Source of the DNA: Xiheibacterium sp038325765
GTDB lineage: Bacteria; Myxococcota_A; Polyangia; Nannocystales; Nannocystaceae
DNA: 64,000 nucleotides
Assembly: GCA_038325765.1 (NCBI GenBank)
Contig: JBBQJI010000005.1
Coordinates: forward strand, 62,001 to 126,000
Direction: 5' to 3'
Shown here piece by piece: positions 1 through 7,244 of the stretch. How positions within the stretch are numbered: position 1 is the first letter of the stretch; the number at the start of each line of letters is the position of its first letter. A program made the position numbers and the translations under genes. The notes under the pieces are model-generated. The model was not told the DNA's origin. It worked only from the letters and a program-made list of their open reading frames with translations, and did no database searches.

Positions 1-191
1 TCGAGCGCAACGTCACCCACTGGGCGCCGTGGACGTCGCTGCTTGGGATCGGCATCGGCCTCGGTGCCGCCACCAAAGCTGTGGTGCGCACGGCGAAGAG
101 CTACCGGCGGCAGCTCGCCGAGTCGCCGCCGCATCCCGAGTCATCGCTCGAACACGATGACCCGCCCGACGACGACCTTCGCGCGCCCTGA
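1..191 (+). CDS. C-terminal end of an unidentified membrane protein (partial)
   Basis: Only the last 62 codons are visible, in the frame that begins at base 3; the gene enters from the left edge. The fragment has one moderately hydrophobic, glycine-rich stretch near its beginning (residues about 8-26 of the visible part), a basic segment (TAKSYRRQ) and an acidic, proline-rich tail ending at the TGA at 189-191. This looks like a last membrane helix followed by a short cytoplasmic tail, by the positive-inside rule. Too little remains to name a family. Confidence 0.5.
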   Translation, partial: ERNVTHWAPWTSLLGIGIGLGAATKAVVRTAKSYRRQLAESPPHPESSLEHDDPPDDDLRAP

Positions 192-210
192 CGCGACCGC
201 GGCACTACCG

Positions 211-745
211 TCATCCGAACAGCGAGGCCACCGTCGCCACGGTGGCGGCAGCCTTGACCCAGGCGCGCTGCTGCTGGACATCGCCGCAGGTGGTCACGCG
301 GACGGGCACCGCGTCACCGATCGACAAGCCCCGCGCCTCGAGCACCTCGAGGATCGCCGATGCCAACGCCTCGACACGGCCGACTTCGCGACCCTCTTCG
401 CGACCCTGGGCGAGGAACCGTCGGGCGAACTCACTTTGGTATTCGTAGTTGTCGAGCTGCATGTCGGCCTCGAGTGCTCGCCTGGCGGCTCGTTCAAAAA
501 GGCGAAGACCACGTCAGTGTACAGGCGTCCCCGGGCATCGTCGAGGTCGCGGCAGGCCTCGAGCAAGGCGCGCCCGACCTCGGCCGCTTGCGGACCGGCG
601 GCGTGCGCGAGCACAGACACCACCGCGAGTTCGGGCAGCGCCCGCGCCACCGCGGCATCGGTGACTGCAGGAATGCTCGCCGGACCGACCACGACCGGGC
701 ACGTCACCGAGCCAACCTCGTCCAGGGCGATCGGTCGCGCCGTGG
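211..745 (-). pseudogene. Rpn/PD-(D/E)XK nuclease-like remnant, frameshifted and lacking its N-terminus
   Basis: Two reading frames on the minus strand together give the second half of a protein type that I recall as common in myxobacteria (Rpn-like, transposase-associated nuclease relatives). The upstream frame reads from about 745 (RPIALDEVG, VTCPVVVGPASIPAVTD, PELAVVSVLAH) to LNE near 490. The other frame continues with ARRALEADMQLDNYEYQSEF, a charged GREEGREVGRVEAL helix, and ends LFG at 211. Reading across needs a one-base shift around 485-492, where the sequence has 8 bases in place of the 9 needed for E-A-A. The N-terminal half, which would hold the catalytic core, is absent; the next gene starts at 788. 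Family assignment is from recalled sequence patterns. The shift could be a real mutation or a sequencing error, but the missing N-terminus argues for a dead gene. Confidence 0.6.
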
Positions 746-787
746 GGCTTCGAGCGTAGCCCGGATCGCCGTACCCTCGGCCGCACC

Positions 788-1219
788 ATGCTGAACCCAT
801 GCCCGGAATGCGAGCGTCCGGTCTCCGACCGCGCGGCGGCCTGCCCTGGCTGCGGCTTCCCCCTCGCCGAGCAGCGCGCCGCACAGGCGGCAGCGGCGGT
901 GATGCTGCGTGATCGTGCCACGCGGGCGCACGTCGGCGACGTCGACTGCACCCACTGCGACGCGCGCGGCTTCATGATGCTCCCCATCTGCGACGACGAG
1001 GAGGGCGCGTTCGAGTGGTGTCTCGTCTGCGAGCACAGCGGTCGCGTCGAGCTGTGCCGCAGCGATCGTGGCTACTTCGCGGTCGACCGCGTTCACGTCG
1101 CCGCATTCTTGGCGGGGGAGCACGACGATGGCGACCACCACGTGGTGTTCCTGGGCACCGACGAGCCCGCGGCAGCGCGGTATCCCGCACCCGGGCGGCG
1201 CTTCCCGGGTGACGACTGA
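788..1219 (+). CDS. Small zinc-ribbon protein of unknown function
   Basis: 143 aa. The N-terminus has a CPxC and CPxCG pair (CPECERPVSDRAAACPGCGFPL, residues 5-26), the usual zinc-ribbon arrangement, and a second pair occurs in the middle (CTHC near 54-57 and CLVC near 78-81). The four paired Cys motifs probably bind one or two zinc ions. The C-terminal 60 residues are acidic and His-rich (GEHDDGDHH) and have no motif I know. The ATG at 788 is preceded by TACCCT at 772-777, ten bases upstream, and there is no Shine-Dalgarno sequence, so a very short leader is likely. Zinc binding is inferred from spacing; cellular role unknown. Confidence 0.7.
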   Translation: MLNPCPECERPVSDRAAACPGCGFPLAEQRAAQAAAAVMLRDRATRAHVGDVDCTHCDARGFMMLPICDDEEGAFEWCLVCEHSGRVELCRSDRGYFAVDRVHVAAFLAGEHDDGDHHVVFLGTDEPAAARYPAPGRRFPGDD

Positions 1220-1373
1220 CCGTTCACGTCGCGTCCGGCTCGCACCGCTCGAAGTCGTAGACTCGGCATTGGCGTGATCCGGCGCGAGCTCGATGAGCAC
1301 GACCCTCTCGATCATGGGCAACGGTATCCCGGTCGCGCACCGATCGATCGACGTTGCGCGTAGCGCTGGCAGA

Positions 1374-1937
1374 TCATCGCTGGCGGGACCGCGCCGGGAC
1401 CGGCGGCGGCACCTCGACGAACTCGCCCGGCCGCAGCGACCACACCGTGATCTCCCCGATCGCGACCCGCACGAGCCGCAGCGTGGGATATCCGATGGCC
1501 GCGGTCATCCGCCGCACCTGGCGGTTGCGGCCCTCCGACAAGACCAGTTCGATCCAGCGATCGGGGATGTGCCGACGCACCCGGATCGGCGGATCACGCG
1601 GCCACATCAAAGGGTCCGGATCGATCACGCGTGCCGGGCACGGTCGCGTCACGTAGTCGGCGATCGCGACGCCACTGCGCAGCGGGGCGAGCGACGCGTC
1701 CGTCGGCGCGCCCTCGACGTGGGCCCAGTAGGTCTTGGGGTGCTCGAAGCGGGGATCCGTGAGCCGATGCTGGACCGCGCCGTCGTCGGTGAGCAGCAGC
1801 AGCCCCTCGCTGTCGGCATCCAGTCGTCCCGCCGCGCGCACGCCTGGGGGCAGCCCGAACTCCGCGAGGGTCCGCCACCGACCCTTGGGCAGGAACTGGC
1901 TGAGCACGCCGTAGGGCTTGTGGAACGCGAGCAGCAC
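1374..1937 (-). CDS. rluE: RluE-type 23S rRNA pseudouridine synthase
   Basis: 187 aa from a GTG start. The protein begins almost at once with the RsuA/RluB/RluE-family opening (FHKPYGVLSQF, residues 5-15) and carries the catalytic-Asp motif AGRLDADSEGLLLLT with Asp40, then DPRFEHPKTYW, RDPPIR and EGRNRQVRRMTAAIGYPTLRL. The [RN]-PPIR segment and lack of an S4 domain fit RluE rather than RsuA or RluB; the known RluE isomerises one uridine in domain V of 23S rRNA. A longer ORF reaches upstream but would run across the divergent gene at 2008. The GTG is favoured because the family homology starts there and TACGCT (1952-1947) lies nine bases upstream. RluE-like specificity is inferred. Confidence 0.87.
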   Translation of the reverse strand: MLLAFHKPYGVLSQFLPKGRWRTLAEFGLPPGVRAAGRLDADSEGLLLLTDDGAVQHRLTDPRFEHPKTYWAHVEGAPTDASLAPLRSGVAIADYVTRPCPARVIDPDPLMWPRDPPIRVRRHIPDRWIELVLSEGRNRQVRRMTAAIGYPTLRLVRVAIGEITVWSLRPGEFVEVPPPVPARSRQR

Positions 1938-2007
1938 CGAGCGCCCAGCGTAGCGGATCGACGGGTGGCACCGGCGATCGGCGGTGTATCCTCGTCGGCG
2001 CGCATTT

Positions 2008-2537
2008 ATGACATCCATCCTCGAACCCATGGTGCTGCGAACCGGCATGCGCTCCGCCGATCGCGTCGTCCTGGCTCCGATGACGAACAAGCAGAGCCAC
2101 GACGACGGCACCTTGTCCGACGACGAACTCCGCTGGTTGTGCTCCCGCGCCGAGGGCGGCTTCGGCACGGTGATCTCATGTGCCGCGCACGTGGCCAAGG
2201 ACGGCCAGGGCTGGACCGGCGAGTTCGGGATCTTCGACGACATGCACACCGCCGGCCTCTCGCGTCTCGCGACGGCACTGCGCGAGCGCGGCGCGGCGTC
2301 CCTCGTGCAGATCTTCCATGGCGGGGTGCGGGCCGATCCGTCGGTGAGCGGCGTGACACCGTGGAGCGCGATGGCGGGCGAAGGCGCGCGGGCGGGCACC
2401 GCCGAGGATCTCACGGATGGACCCCGACGCGACCACCGGTGACGATCGCCCAGCTGCGCGCCGCCGGCCTCGGCGAGCGCTCCGCCGAGTACATGCGCGG
2501 GTGGAAGGACTTCGTCCGCGACGAGGCGCTACGCTGA
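2008..2537 (+). pseudogene. NADH:flavin oxidoreductase (old yellow enzyme) with the catalytic middle deleted
   Basis: The first 135 codons are a normal OYE N-terminus (RVVLAPMTNKQSHDDGTLSDD, LVQIFHGGVR, near residues 20-105). After EDLTD at about 2415 the frame breaks. The +1 frame then gives a typical C-terminal tail (WTPTRPPVTIAQLRAAGL, YMRGWKDFV) ending at 2537. Intact family members are about 350-400 residues; only about 170 codons remain, so roughly 200 codons, including most of the barrel and the flavin/substrate His/Asn region, are missing and the two ends are out of frame. This is a decayed gene with an internal deletion. TATCCT at 1987-1992 could be its old promoter. The tail is used as the -10 region of the next gene (TACGCT 2530-2535). 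Confidence 0.75.
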
Positions 2538-2541
2538 CGCC

Positions 2542-3294
2542 GTGCACCGCCACGTTCGCGCGACACTCCGGATCATGCTCGTCCTCGGGCCCCTCGCCTG
2601 TGGCGGATCCTCGCCTGCCGCCGACACCAGCGGCACGGAGTCGACCACGTCCACCGGTGCGACCGGAACGAGTTCGTCCGACACCACGTCGCAGAGCGCG
2701 ACCGCCGACGCGAGCACCACTGCGACCCTTCCCCTGCCACCTGGCTCCGGATGCTGCGCGGCGCATGCCGGCCCCGGATGCGACGAGCCCGAGGTCCAGG
2801 CCTGCGTCTGCGAGCTCGCGGCGCAGTGCTGCGCGTTCGACTGGGACGATGATTGCACCACCCATGCGATCACATGCGAGGCGACGTGCATGTCCGATGA
2901 TGGCACCGCGTCGCGCTCGACCACCGAGTCCGACGACTCCGCCGGCGAGTCCACCGAGTCCGGCGATTCGGGCGCGACGACCGGCGGCGACGTGGGCACG
3001 TGTTGCGAGACGAGCAACGCACCCGGCTGCAGCGTTCCGGCGGTCGAGGCATGCGTCTGCGGCGGCGATCCCTTCTGCTGCGCGATGCAATGGGACCACC
3101 TCTGCGTCGCCCGGGCGTCCCAGTCGTGCGACATCGACTGCGCCAACGACTGCTGCGCGCCGCACGACGCCGTCGCGTGCAACGACGTCGACGTGTTCAG
3201 CTGCGTCGCGGACGCTGACGGCAATTGCTACGGCCAGTGGGACGCGCAGTGCGTGCAGGTCGCGACGACGCGCTGCGGCCTGAGCTGCGGCTGA
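2542..3294 (+). CDS. Cysteine-rich putative lipoprotein with three CC...WD..C modules
   Basis: 250 aa from GTG 2542 (an internal ATG at 2575 would also work). A hydrophobic leader (IMLVLGPLAC) ends in a Cys that may be lipidated, although Pro at -3 makes the lipobox weak. A Ser/Thr/Asp linker follows. Three modules at about residues 70-116, 153-195 and 195-249 share C-C-x5-6-C, V-x2-C-V, C-[CY]-x3-W-D-x2-C and C-x3-C. They look disulfide-stabilised and extracytoplasmic. The linker between modules 1 and 2 is another Ser/Glu/Asp tract. The stop lies 24 bp from the convergent MopE-like gene, whose C-terminus has related CC...WD modules. TACGCT six bases before the GTG suggests leaderless transcription. 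No function is known. Confidence 0.75.
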   Translation: MHRHVRATLRIMLVLGPLACGGSSPAADTSGTESTTSTGATGTSSSDTTSQSATADASTTATLPLPPGSGCCAAHAGPGCDEPEVQACVCELAAQCCAFDWDDDCTTHAITCEATCMSDDGTASRSTTESDDSAGESTESGDSGATTGGDVGTCCETSNAPGCSVPAVEACVCGGDPFCCAMQWDHLCVARASQSCDIDCANDCCAPHDAVACNDVDVFSCVADADGNCYGQWDAQCVQVATTRCGLSCG

Positions 3295-3318
3295 GATGCT
3301 GCGCGTCCCATGCGGAAC

Positions 3319-4854
3319 TCAGCAGGTGATCCCGCAGACGGTCGCGACCTGCTGCACGCACAGGCCGTCCCACGAGGTGCTGCAGCAGAACGGATCGGCC
3401 GCGCAGATTGCTCCGACGCAGCCGCCGAAGCCCGCGTCGCAGCCGTTCACGAGCGCGAACCCGGTGACGCACGGGCTGTGGGCGCACGTCGAGCACTCCC
3501 ACGAGCCGCACACGGTCGAGACCTGGTTGACGCACACGCTGTCCCAGCCGAAATTGCAGCAGAACGGATCGACCGCGCAGATCTCGGCGACACACGTGCT
3601 GCAGCCGGCGGTCAGCGCCGCGCCGGTGGTGCACACGCCATGGATGCAACCGCAGCCGTCGTCGACCGCGCCGTTGCAGTCCTCGTCGACGCCGTTCGCA
3701 CAGATCTCGGGAGCAGCGTAGACGGTCTGCCCACAGCCGACCGCGCCACCGCTGCAGGTCAGCATCCCGGTGCCGCACGCACCGGGCAAACCCGTCTGGC
3801 AGGCACCGCCGCCGCCCGGGTTGCCCTCGTCGATCTGGCCATCGCAGTCGGTGTCGACCCCATCGCACACCTCGGCCGACGGCTGGAGGTTCTGCACGCA
3901 CTGCAACGAGCCGCCGGCACACTGCTGGCTTCCGCCCGCGCACACGCCCGGGAGCCCGGTACCACAGGCACCGCCGCTGCCGGGGTTGCCCTCGTCCGCG
4001 GCCATGTCGCAGTCGTTGTCGAGCCCATCGCAGATCTCGGGTGCCGGTGTGACGCCCCCCGTGCATGCGCCCCACGCCCCGCCCGCGCAGCTCTGGGTCC
4101 CGCCGACACACAGCCCCACGCCCTGCGTGCCCTGGGGGCCGGCGTAGCACGCCTGCACCTCGCCATCGATGCATGCGCAGCCCTCGTCGATCGCGCCATC
4201 GCAGTCATCGTCGGCGCCGTTGCACGACTCGGCGGGATCAGCCGGACCGGGTGTGCACGTCGCGGGGACGCCGTCGGTGCAGGTCGCGACCGAGACCTGA
4301 CAGATCCCCTCGCCGCACACCTCGGTGTCGAACCCCTGGTCGACCTCGCCGTCGCAGTCGTCGTCGATGCCGTCACACACCTCCGGGCCCGGCGTGACCT
4401 CGTCGCCACACTCGCCCCACGTGCCCCGATCGCCGCAGAGTTGGAGACCCGATCGACAAGCGCCCAGCCCCTGGGTCCCGGCCGGACCCGAGTAGCAGTC
4501 CTGCGTGTCGCCCGGACTGCACGTGCAGCCCTCGTCGACGGTCCCGTCGCAGGTGTTGTCGGTGCCGTCGCACAGCTCCTCGTCGAGGCAGTCGCCACCG
4601 CCGTCTTCGCTGCCGCTCGAGGTCTCGGGGTCGGAGCCCTCCGAGCTCGACCCGGACTCCGCCGCGTCCTCACTGCCCGAGTTCGATTCGCCGCTGGTGT
4701 CGGGCCCGGGTTCGGTCGTCGCGGGCGACGTCGCAGACCCCAGGCTGTCGGTGCCGTCGCCGAACGTCGTCACCGCGAGGTCGGTCCCGCCCGCGCATCC
4801 AGCGAGCACCACCATGAGCATCGCCGACCCAGCAGCGAGACGCGTGCGTGTCAT
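3319..4854 (-). CDS. MopE-like metal-binding-repeat lipoprotein
   Basis: 511 aa. The leader is a clear lipoprotein signal (SAMLMVVLAGCAGG, Cys20). A Ser/Thr/Glu-rich linker of about 60 residues follows. Then come six copies of the putative metal-binding motif seen in MopE-type proteins (C-[DN]-G-x-D-x-[DT]-C-[DN]-G-x-[VIA]-D-[ED]-G), separated by Cys/Gly-rich spacers such as ACYAGPQGTQG. The C-terminus has two CVxxICAxDPFCC...WDxxCV modules. In MopE the family is linked to calcium- and copper-binding secreted proteins; binding here is inferred from the Asp-rich loops. TAGGCT (4866-4861) sits six bases before the ATG, so the mRNA may be leaderless. Divergent from the minisatellite-led transporter at 5145. 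Confidence 0.8.
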   Translation of the reverse strand: MTRTRLAAGSAMLMVVLAGCAGGTDLAVTTFGDGTDSLGSATSPATTEPGPDTSGESNSGSEDAAESGSSSEGSDPETSSGSEDGGGDCLDEELCDGTDNTCDGTVDEGCTCSPGDTQDCYSGPAGTQGLGACRSGLQLCGDRGTWGECGDEVTPGPEVCDGIDDDCDGEVDQGFDTEVCGEGICQVSVATCTDGVPATCTPGPADPAESCNGADDDCDGAIDEGCACIDGEVQACYAGPQGTQGVGLCVGGTQSCAGGAWGACTGGVTPAPEICDGLDNDCDMAADEGNPGSGGACGTGLPGVCAGGSQQCAGGSLQCVQNLQPSAEVCDGVDTDCDGQIDEGNPGGGGACQTGLPGACGTGMLTCSGGAVGCGQTVYAAPEICANGVDEDCNGAVDDGCGCIHGVCTTGAALTAGCSTCVAEICAVDPFCCNFGWDSVCVNQVSTVCGSWECSTCAHSPCVTGFALVNGCDAGFGGCVGAICAADPFCCSTSWDGLCVQQVATVCGITC

Positions 4855-4860
4855 CCCATC

Positions 4861-4866
4861 AGCCTA
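4861..4866 (-). promoter_or_regulatory. -10-like TAGGCT for the MopE-like lipoprotein
   Basis: TAGGCT on the minus strand ends six bases before the ATG at 4854. The start point would then fall on or next to the start codon. No convincing -35 box is seen. It is one of 18 similarly placed hexamers in the window. Confidence 0.4.
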
Positions 4867-4989
4867 CACCGACCCGCGCCCCTCCGCCGTGAATGGACGG
4901 ACGACGCCGCGCAAGGCGACATGGGCGCGGATCGACCGGGGTGCCCGCGCGCGCCCGGGCTCGGGTACAACGGCGCGGTGAGCTTCCAC

Positions 4990-5147
4990 GGTGCCATGCG
5001 GGGCGGTGCCATGCTGGGCGGCGCCATGCGGGGCGGTGCCCTGCGGGGCGGCGCCATGCGGGGCGGGGCCATGCGGGGCGGTGCCATGCGGGGCGGGGCC
5101 ATGCGGGGCGGTGCCATGCGGGGCGGCGCCATGCGGGCGGTGCCATG
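4990..5147 (+). repeat. 15-bp minisatellite overlapping the EamA gene start
   Basis: Ten and a half tandem units of consensus ggtgccatgcggggc run from 4990 to the start of the transporter gene. Most units carry an ATG followed by a G-rich, Shine-Dalgarno-like stretch. Because the core is CATG, each unit also has an ATG on the minus strand. Units 1-9 are 15 bp, so their ATGs (4996, 5011, 5026 and so on) share one frame encoding (MRGGA)n. Unit 10 (5125-5138) is 14 bp, having lost one G from its G4 run. The ATG frame of the repeats therefore ends at TGA 5152-5154, which overlaps the in-frame transporter ATG at 5154 as TGATG. Confidence 0.9.
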
Positions 5148-6059
5148 TTCGTGATGGCGGCGGGCGTCGGCCTGGGTGAGCTCGCCGGGCTGGGCACCGC
5201 CCTGTGCTGGGCGTTCACGAGCCTATGGTTCGCGTCGGCGGGGCGACGCATCGGGTCGCTGCCGGTGAACCTGCTGCGCATGCCGGTGGCGCTGGCGTGG
5301 CTTGGCGCCTACGGGCTGATCACCCGCGGTCAGCCCCTGCCCCTCGACGCCGACGCTCACGCCTGGACGTGGCTGTCGATCTCGGGGCTGCTCGGCTTCG
5401 CGTTCGGCGATCTGTGCCTGTTCCGCGCGTTCGTGCTGATCGGGCCCCGCCTCGGCTCGCTGATCATGGCCAGCGCCCCGCTGTTCACTGCGCTGCTCGG
5501 CGCCGTGATCCTCGACGAGCGTCTCGGTGTTCGCGACGGTGCCGGCGTGGTGCTCGTCACTGCAGGCATCGGCTGGGCCGTCGTCGCCCGCACGCCCGCG
5601 AGCAACCTCGAGATCCTCGATCCCGTCACGCTGCGACGCGGCGTGCTGTTGGCGGTGCTCGGTGCGGTGGGCCAGGCGTCCGGCCTCGTCACCGCCAAGC
5701 TCGGCATGGGCGAGTACGACGCGTTCGCGAGCACCCAGATCCGCGTCATCGTCGGCACCCTCGCCTTCGTCATCGGCGTGACCGCCACGCGCAACTGGCC
5801 GGCGATCGTGCGCGGCGCCCGGGATCGACGGGCCATGATGATGGTGGCCCTGGGCGGGACCTTCGGCCCGTTCCTCGGCGTGGGCCTCTCGCTCACCGCG
5901 GCCCAGCTCACCCACGCCGGCGTGGCCGCGAGCCTGATGGCGATGCAGCCGATCCTCGTGATCCCGCTGTCGATGTGGTTCGGGCACGAGCGTGTCGGCG
6001 TGGCGGCGGTCGGCGGCGCCGCGATCGCGGTGGCGGGCGTGGTGTTGCTGGTGACCTAG
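5145..6059 (+). CDS. EamA/DMT-superfamily membrane transporter
   Basis: 304 aa from ATG 5145 (301 aa from ATG 5154). It is hydrophobic throughout with about ten predicted membrane segments in two similar halves, the EamA layout: first half up to about residue 145 (LGTALCWAFTSLWFASAG, FGDLCLFRAFVLIGPRLGS, ILDERLG) and second half from about 160 (GVLLAVLGAVGQASGLVT to the end). ILDERLG in the first half and FGHERVG in the second are the usual E-R-x-G signatures near the end of each repeat. Family members export small metabolites; the substrate here cannot be predicted. The start lies inside the last copy of a 15-bp minisatellite, and a repeat-encoded leader frame stops at TGATG over the second ATG, so translation may be coupled. 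Confidence 0.85.
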   Translation: MFVMAAGVGLGELAGLGTALCWAFTSLWFASAGRRIGSLPVNLLRMPVALAWLGAYGLITRGQPLPLDADAHAWTWLSISGLLGFAFGDLCLFRAFVLIGPRLGSLIMASAPLFTALLGAVILDERLGVRDGAGVVLVTAGIGWAVVARTPASNLEILDPVTLRRGVLLAVLGAVGQASGLVTAKLGMGEYDAFASTQIRVIVGTLAFVIGVTATRNWPAIVRGARDRRAMMMVALGGTFGPFLGVGLSLTAAQLTHAGVAASLMAMQPILVIPLSMWFGHERVGVAAVGGAAIAVAGVVLLVT

Positions 6060-6074
6060 CCGCCCCGCCGCCAT

Positions 6075-7085
6075 TCACAGCGCGACCAACTGCTTGCCGA
6101 AGTTGCGGCCCGCGAGCACGTCGAGCAGCGCCGCCGGGGCGTTCTCGAGGCCCTGGACCACGCTCTCGCGGTATTTGAGCGTGCCGTCGCCGACCCGCGT
6201 CGCGAGCTCGGCGAGGGCCACGGGCCAGATCTCGGGGTGCTCGCTGACGATGAAGCCCTCGATCCGCAGCCGGGACTGCAGCAACAGCTGCGGCTGCGCG
6301 AGGGGGATCGGCGCGCCCTCGTAGCCCGCGATCAGCCCGCACAGCGCGATCTTGCCGAAGGCGTTCATGCGCGGCAGTACGGCGTCGAGCACCTTGCCGC
6401 CGACGTTCTCGAAGTCGCCGTCGATGCCGCCCGGGCACGCGACAGACAGCGCGGCACCGAGCGCGCGCGCGTCGGGGTGGGCGCGATGATCGACGCAGGC
6501 GTCGAAGCCGAGCGCATCGGTGACCCACGCGCACTTCTCCGGGCCGCCGGCGATGCCGACTACCCGCGCGCCGCGGGCCTTCGCGAGCTGCCCCACGACG
6601 CTGCCCACCGCACCGGACGCGGCGCTGACGACCACGGTCTGCCCGGCCTGGGGATCGATGAGCTCGACGAGCCCATACCAGGCGGTGACGCCCGGCATGC
6701 CCACCGCGCCGAGGTACGCCGACAGCGGCACCCCGGTGGTGTCGACCTGCCGCAGCGCTTGCCGATCGTCGCCGTCCACCACAGAGAACTGCTGCCAGCC
6801 ACCCATCCCCACCACCTCGTCGCCCTCGCGCCACCGGCCCGAGCGCGACTGCACCACGACGCCGGCAGTCTGGCCGAGCATCACGGCATCGAGTGGCTGC
6901 GGCGCGGCGTAGCTCTTGCCCTCGTTCATGCGGCCACGCATGTAAGGATCGATCGACAGGAACTGGTGACGCACCAGCACCTGACCGTCGCCCACGCTGG
7001 GCATCGGCGCGTGCACGGCCCGGAACGCACCTTGGGTTGCCGCGCCGGTGGGGCGCGACGCGAGTTGGATCTGCAGGTTGGTCAT
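6075..7085 (-). CDS. NADP-dependent medium-chain reductase, CurA/prostaglandin-reductase type
   Basis: 336 aa, the usual length of this zinc-free MDR subfamily. The N-terminus has the family pattern (RPTGAATQGAFR, LVRHQFLSIDPYMRGRMN near residues 40-55). The cofactor-binding loop is VVVSAASGAVGSVVGQLAK (near 150-168), which replaces the zinc-ADH GxGxxG, and is followed by VVGIAGGPEKC and the substrate-region segment FENVGGKVLDAVLPRMN. The C-terminus has EGFIVSEHPE and NFGKQLV. These enzymes reduce the C=C bond of enones with NADPH; curcumin and 15-keto-prostaglandin are model substrates, while the natural substrate here is unknown. It converges with the EamA gene (15 bp apart) and is divergent from the VWA lipoprotein. 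Confidence 0.88.
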   Translation of the reverse strand: MTNLQIQLASRPTGAATQGAFRAVHAPMPSVGDGQVLVRHQFLSIDPYMRGRMNEGKSYAAPQPLDAVMLGQTAGVVVQSRSGRWREGDEVVGMGGWQQFSVVDGDDRQALRQVDTTGVPLSAYLGAVGMPGVTAWYGLVELIDPQAGQTVVVSAASGAVGSVVGQLAKARGARVVGIAGGPEKCAWVTDALGFDACVDHRAHPDARALGAALSVACPGGIDGDFENVGGKVLDAVLPRMNAFGKIALCGLIAGYEGAPIPLAQPQLLLQSRLRIEGFIVSEHPEIWPVALAELATRVGDGTLKYRESVVQGLENAPAALLDVLAGRNFGKQLVAL

Positions 7086-7244
7086 CGGACGGTCATGGGC
7101 GAGTCGTCGCCGCTTTGCGAATCATCGCCCCCCGGTCGCACGAGCGGGCGGCTGGCCGTCCAGACCGGTTGCGGACCGGCCCCTCGCCGAACCATGACCG
7201 ACGCCCGAGAACCCTTCGCGGGCTCCGGCCGTCTGGAGTCGACG

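Noticed and set aside
1293..2537. Continuous 414-codon plus-strand frame as one gene
   Set aside because: Its first two-thirds are antisense to rluE. Only the last 35 codons correspond to a real protein tail, that of the old yellow enzyme pseudogene.
4851..5132. Minus-strand open frame with repeated MAPPR
   Set aside because: It is the reverse reading of the 15-bp minisatellite and has no upstream signals or real gene context.
4990..5147. CRISPR array
   Set aside because: Units are 15 bp and directly tandem without spacers, and no cas genes were seen.
3310..5154. 614-codon open frame on the plus strand ending in the minisatellite
   Set aside because: Antisense to the MopE-like lipoprotein for most of its length. 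Only its final part, the repeat-encoded leader frame, is discussed as a possible translated leader.
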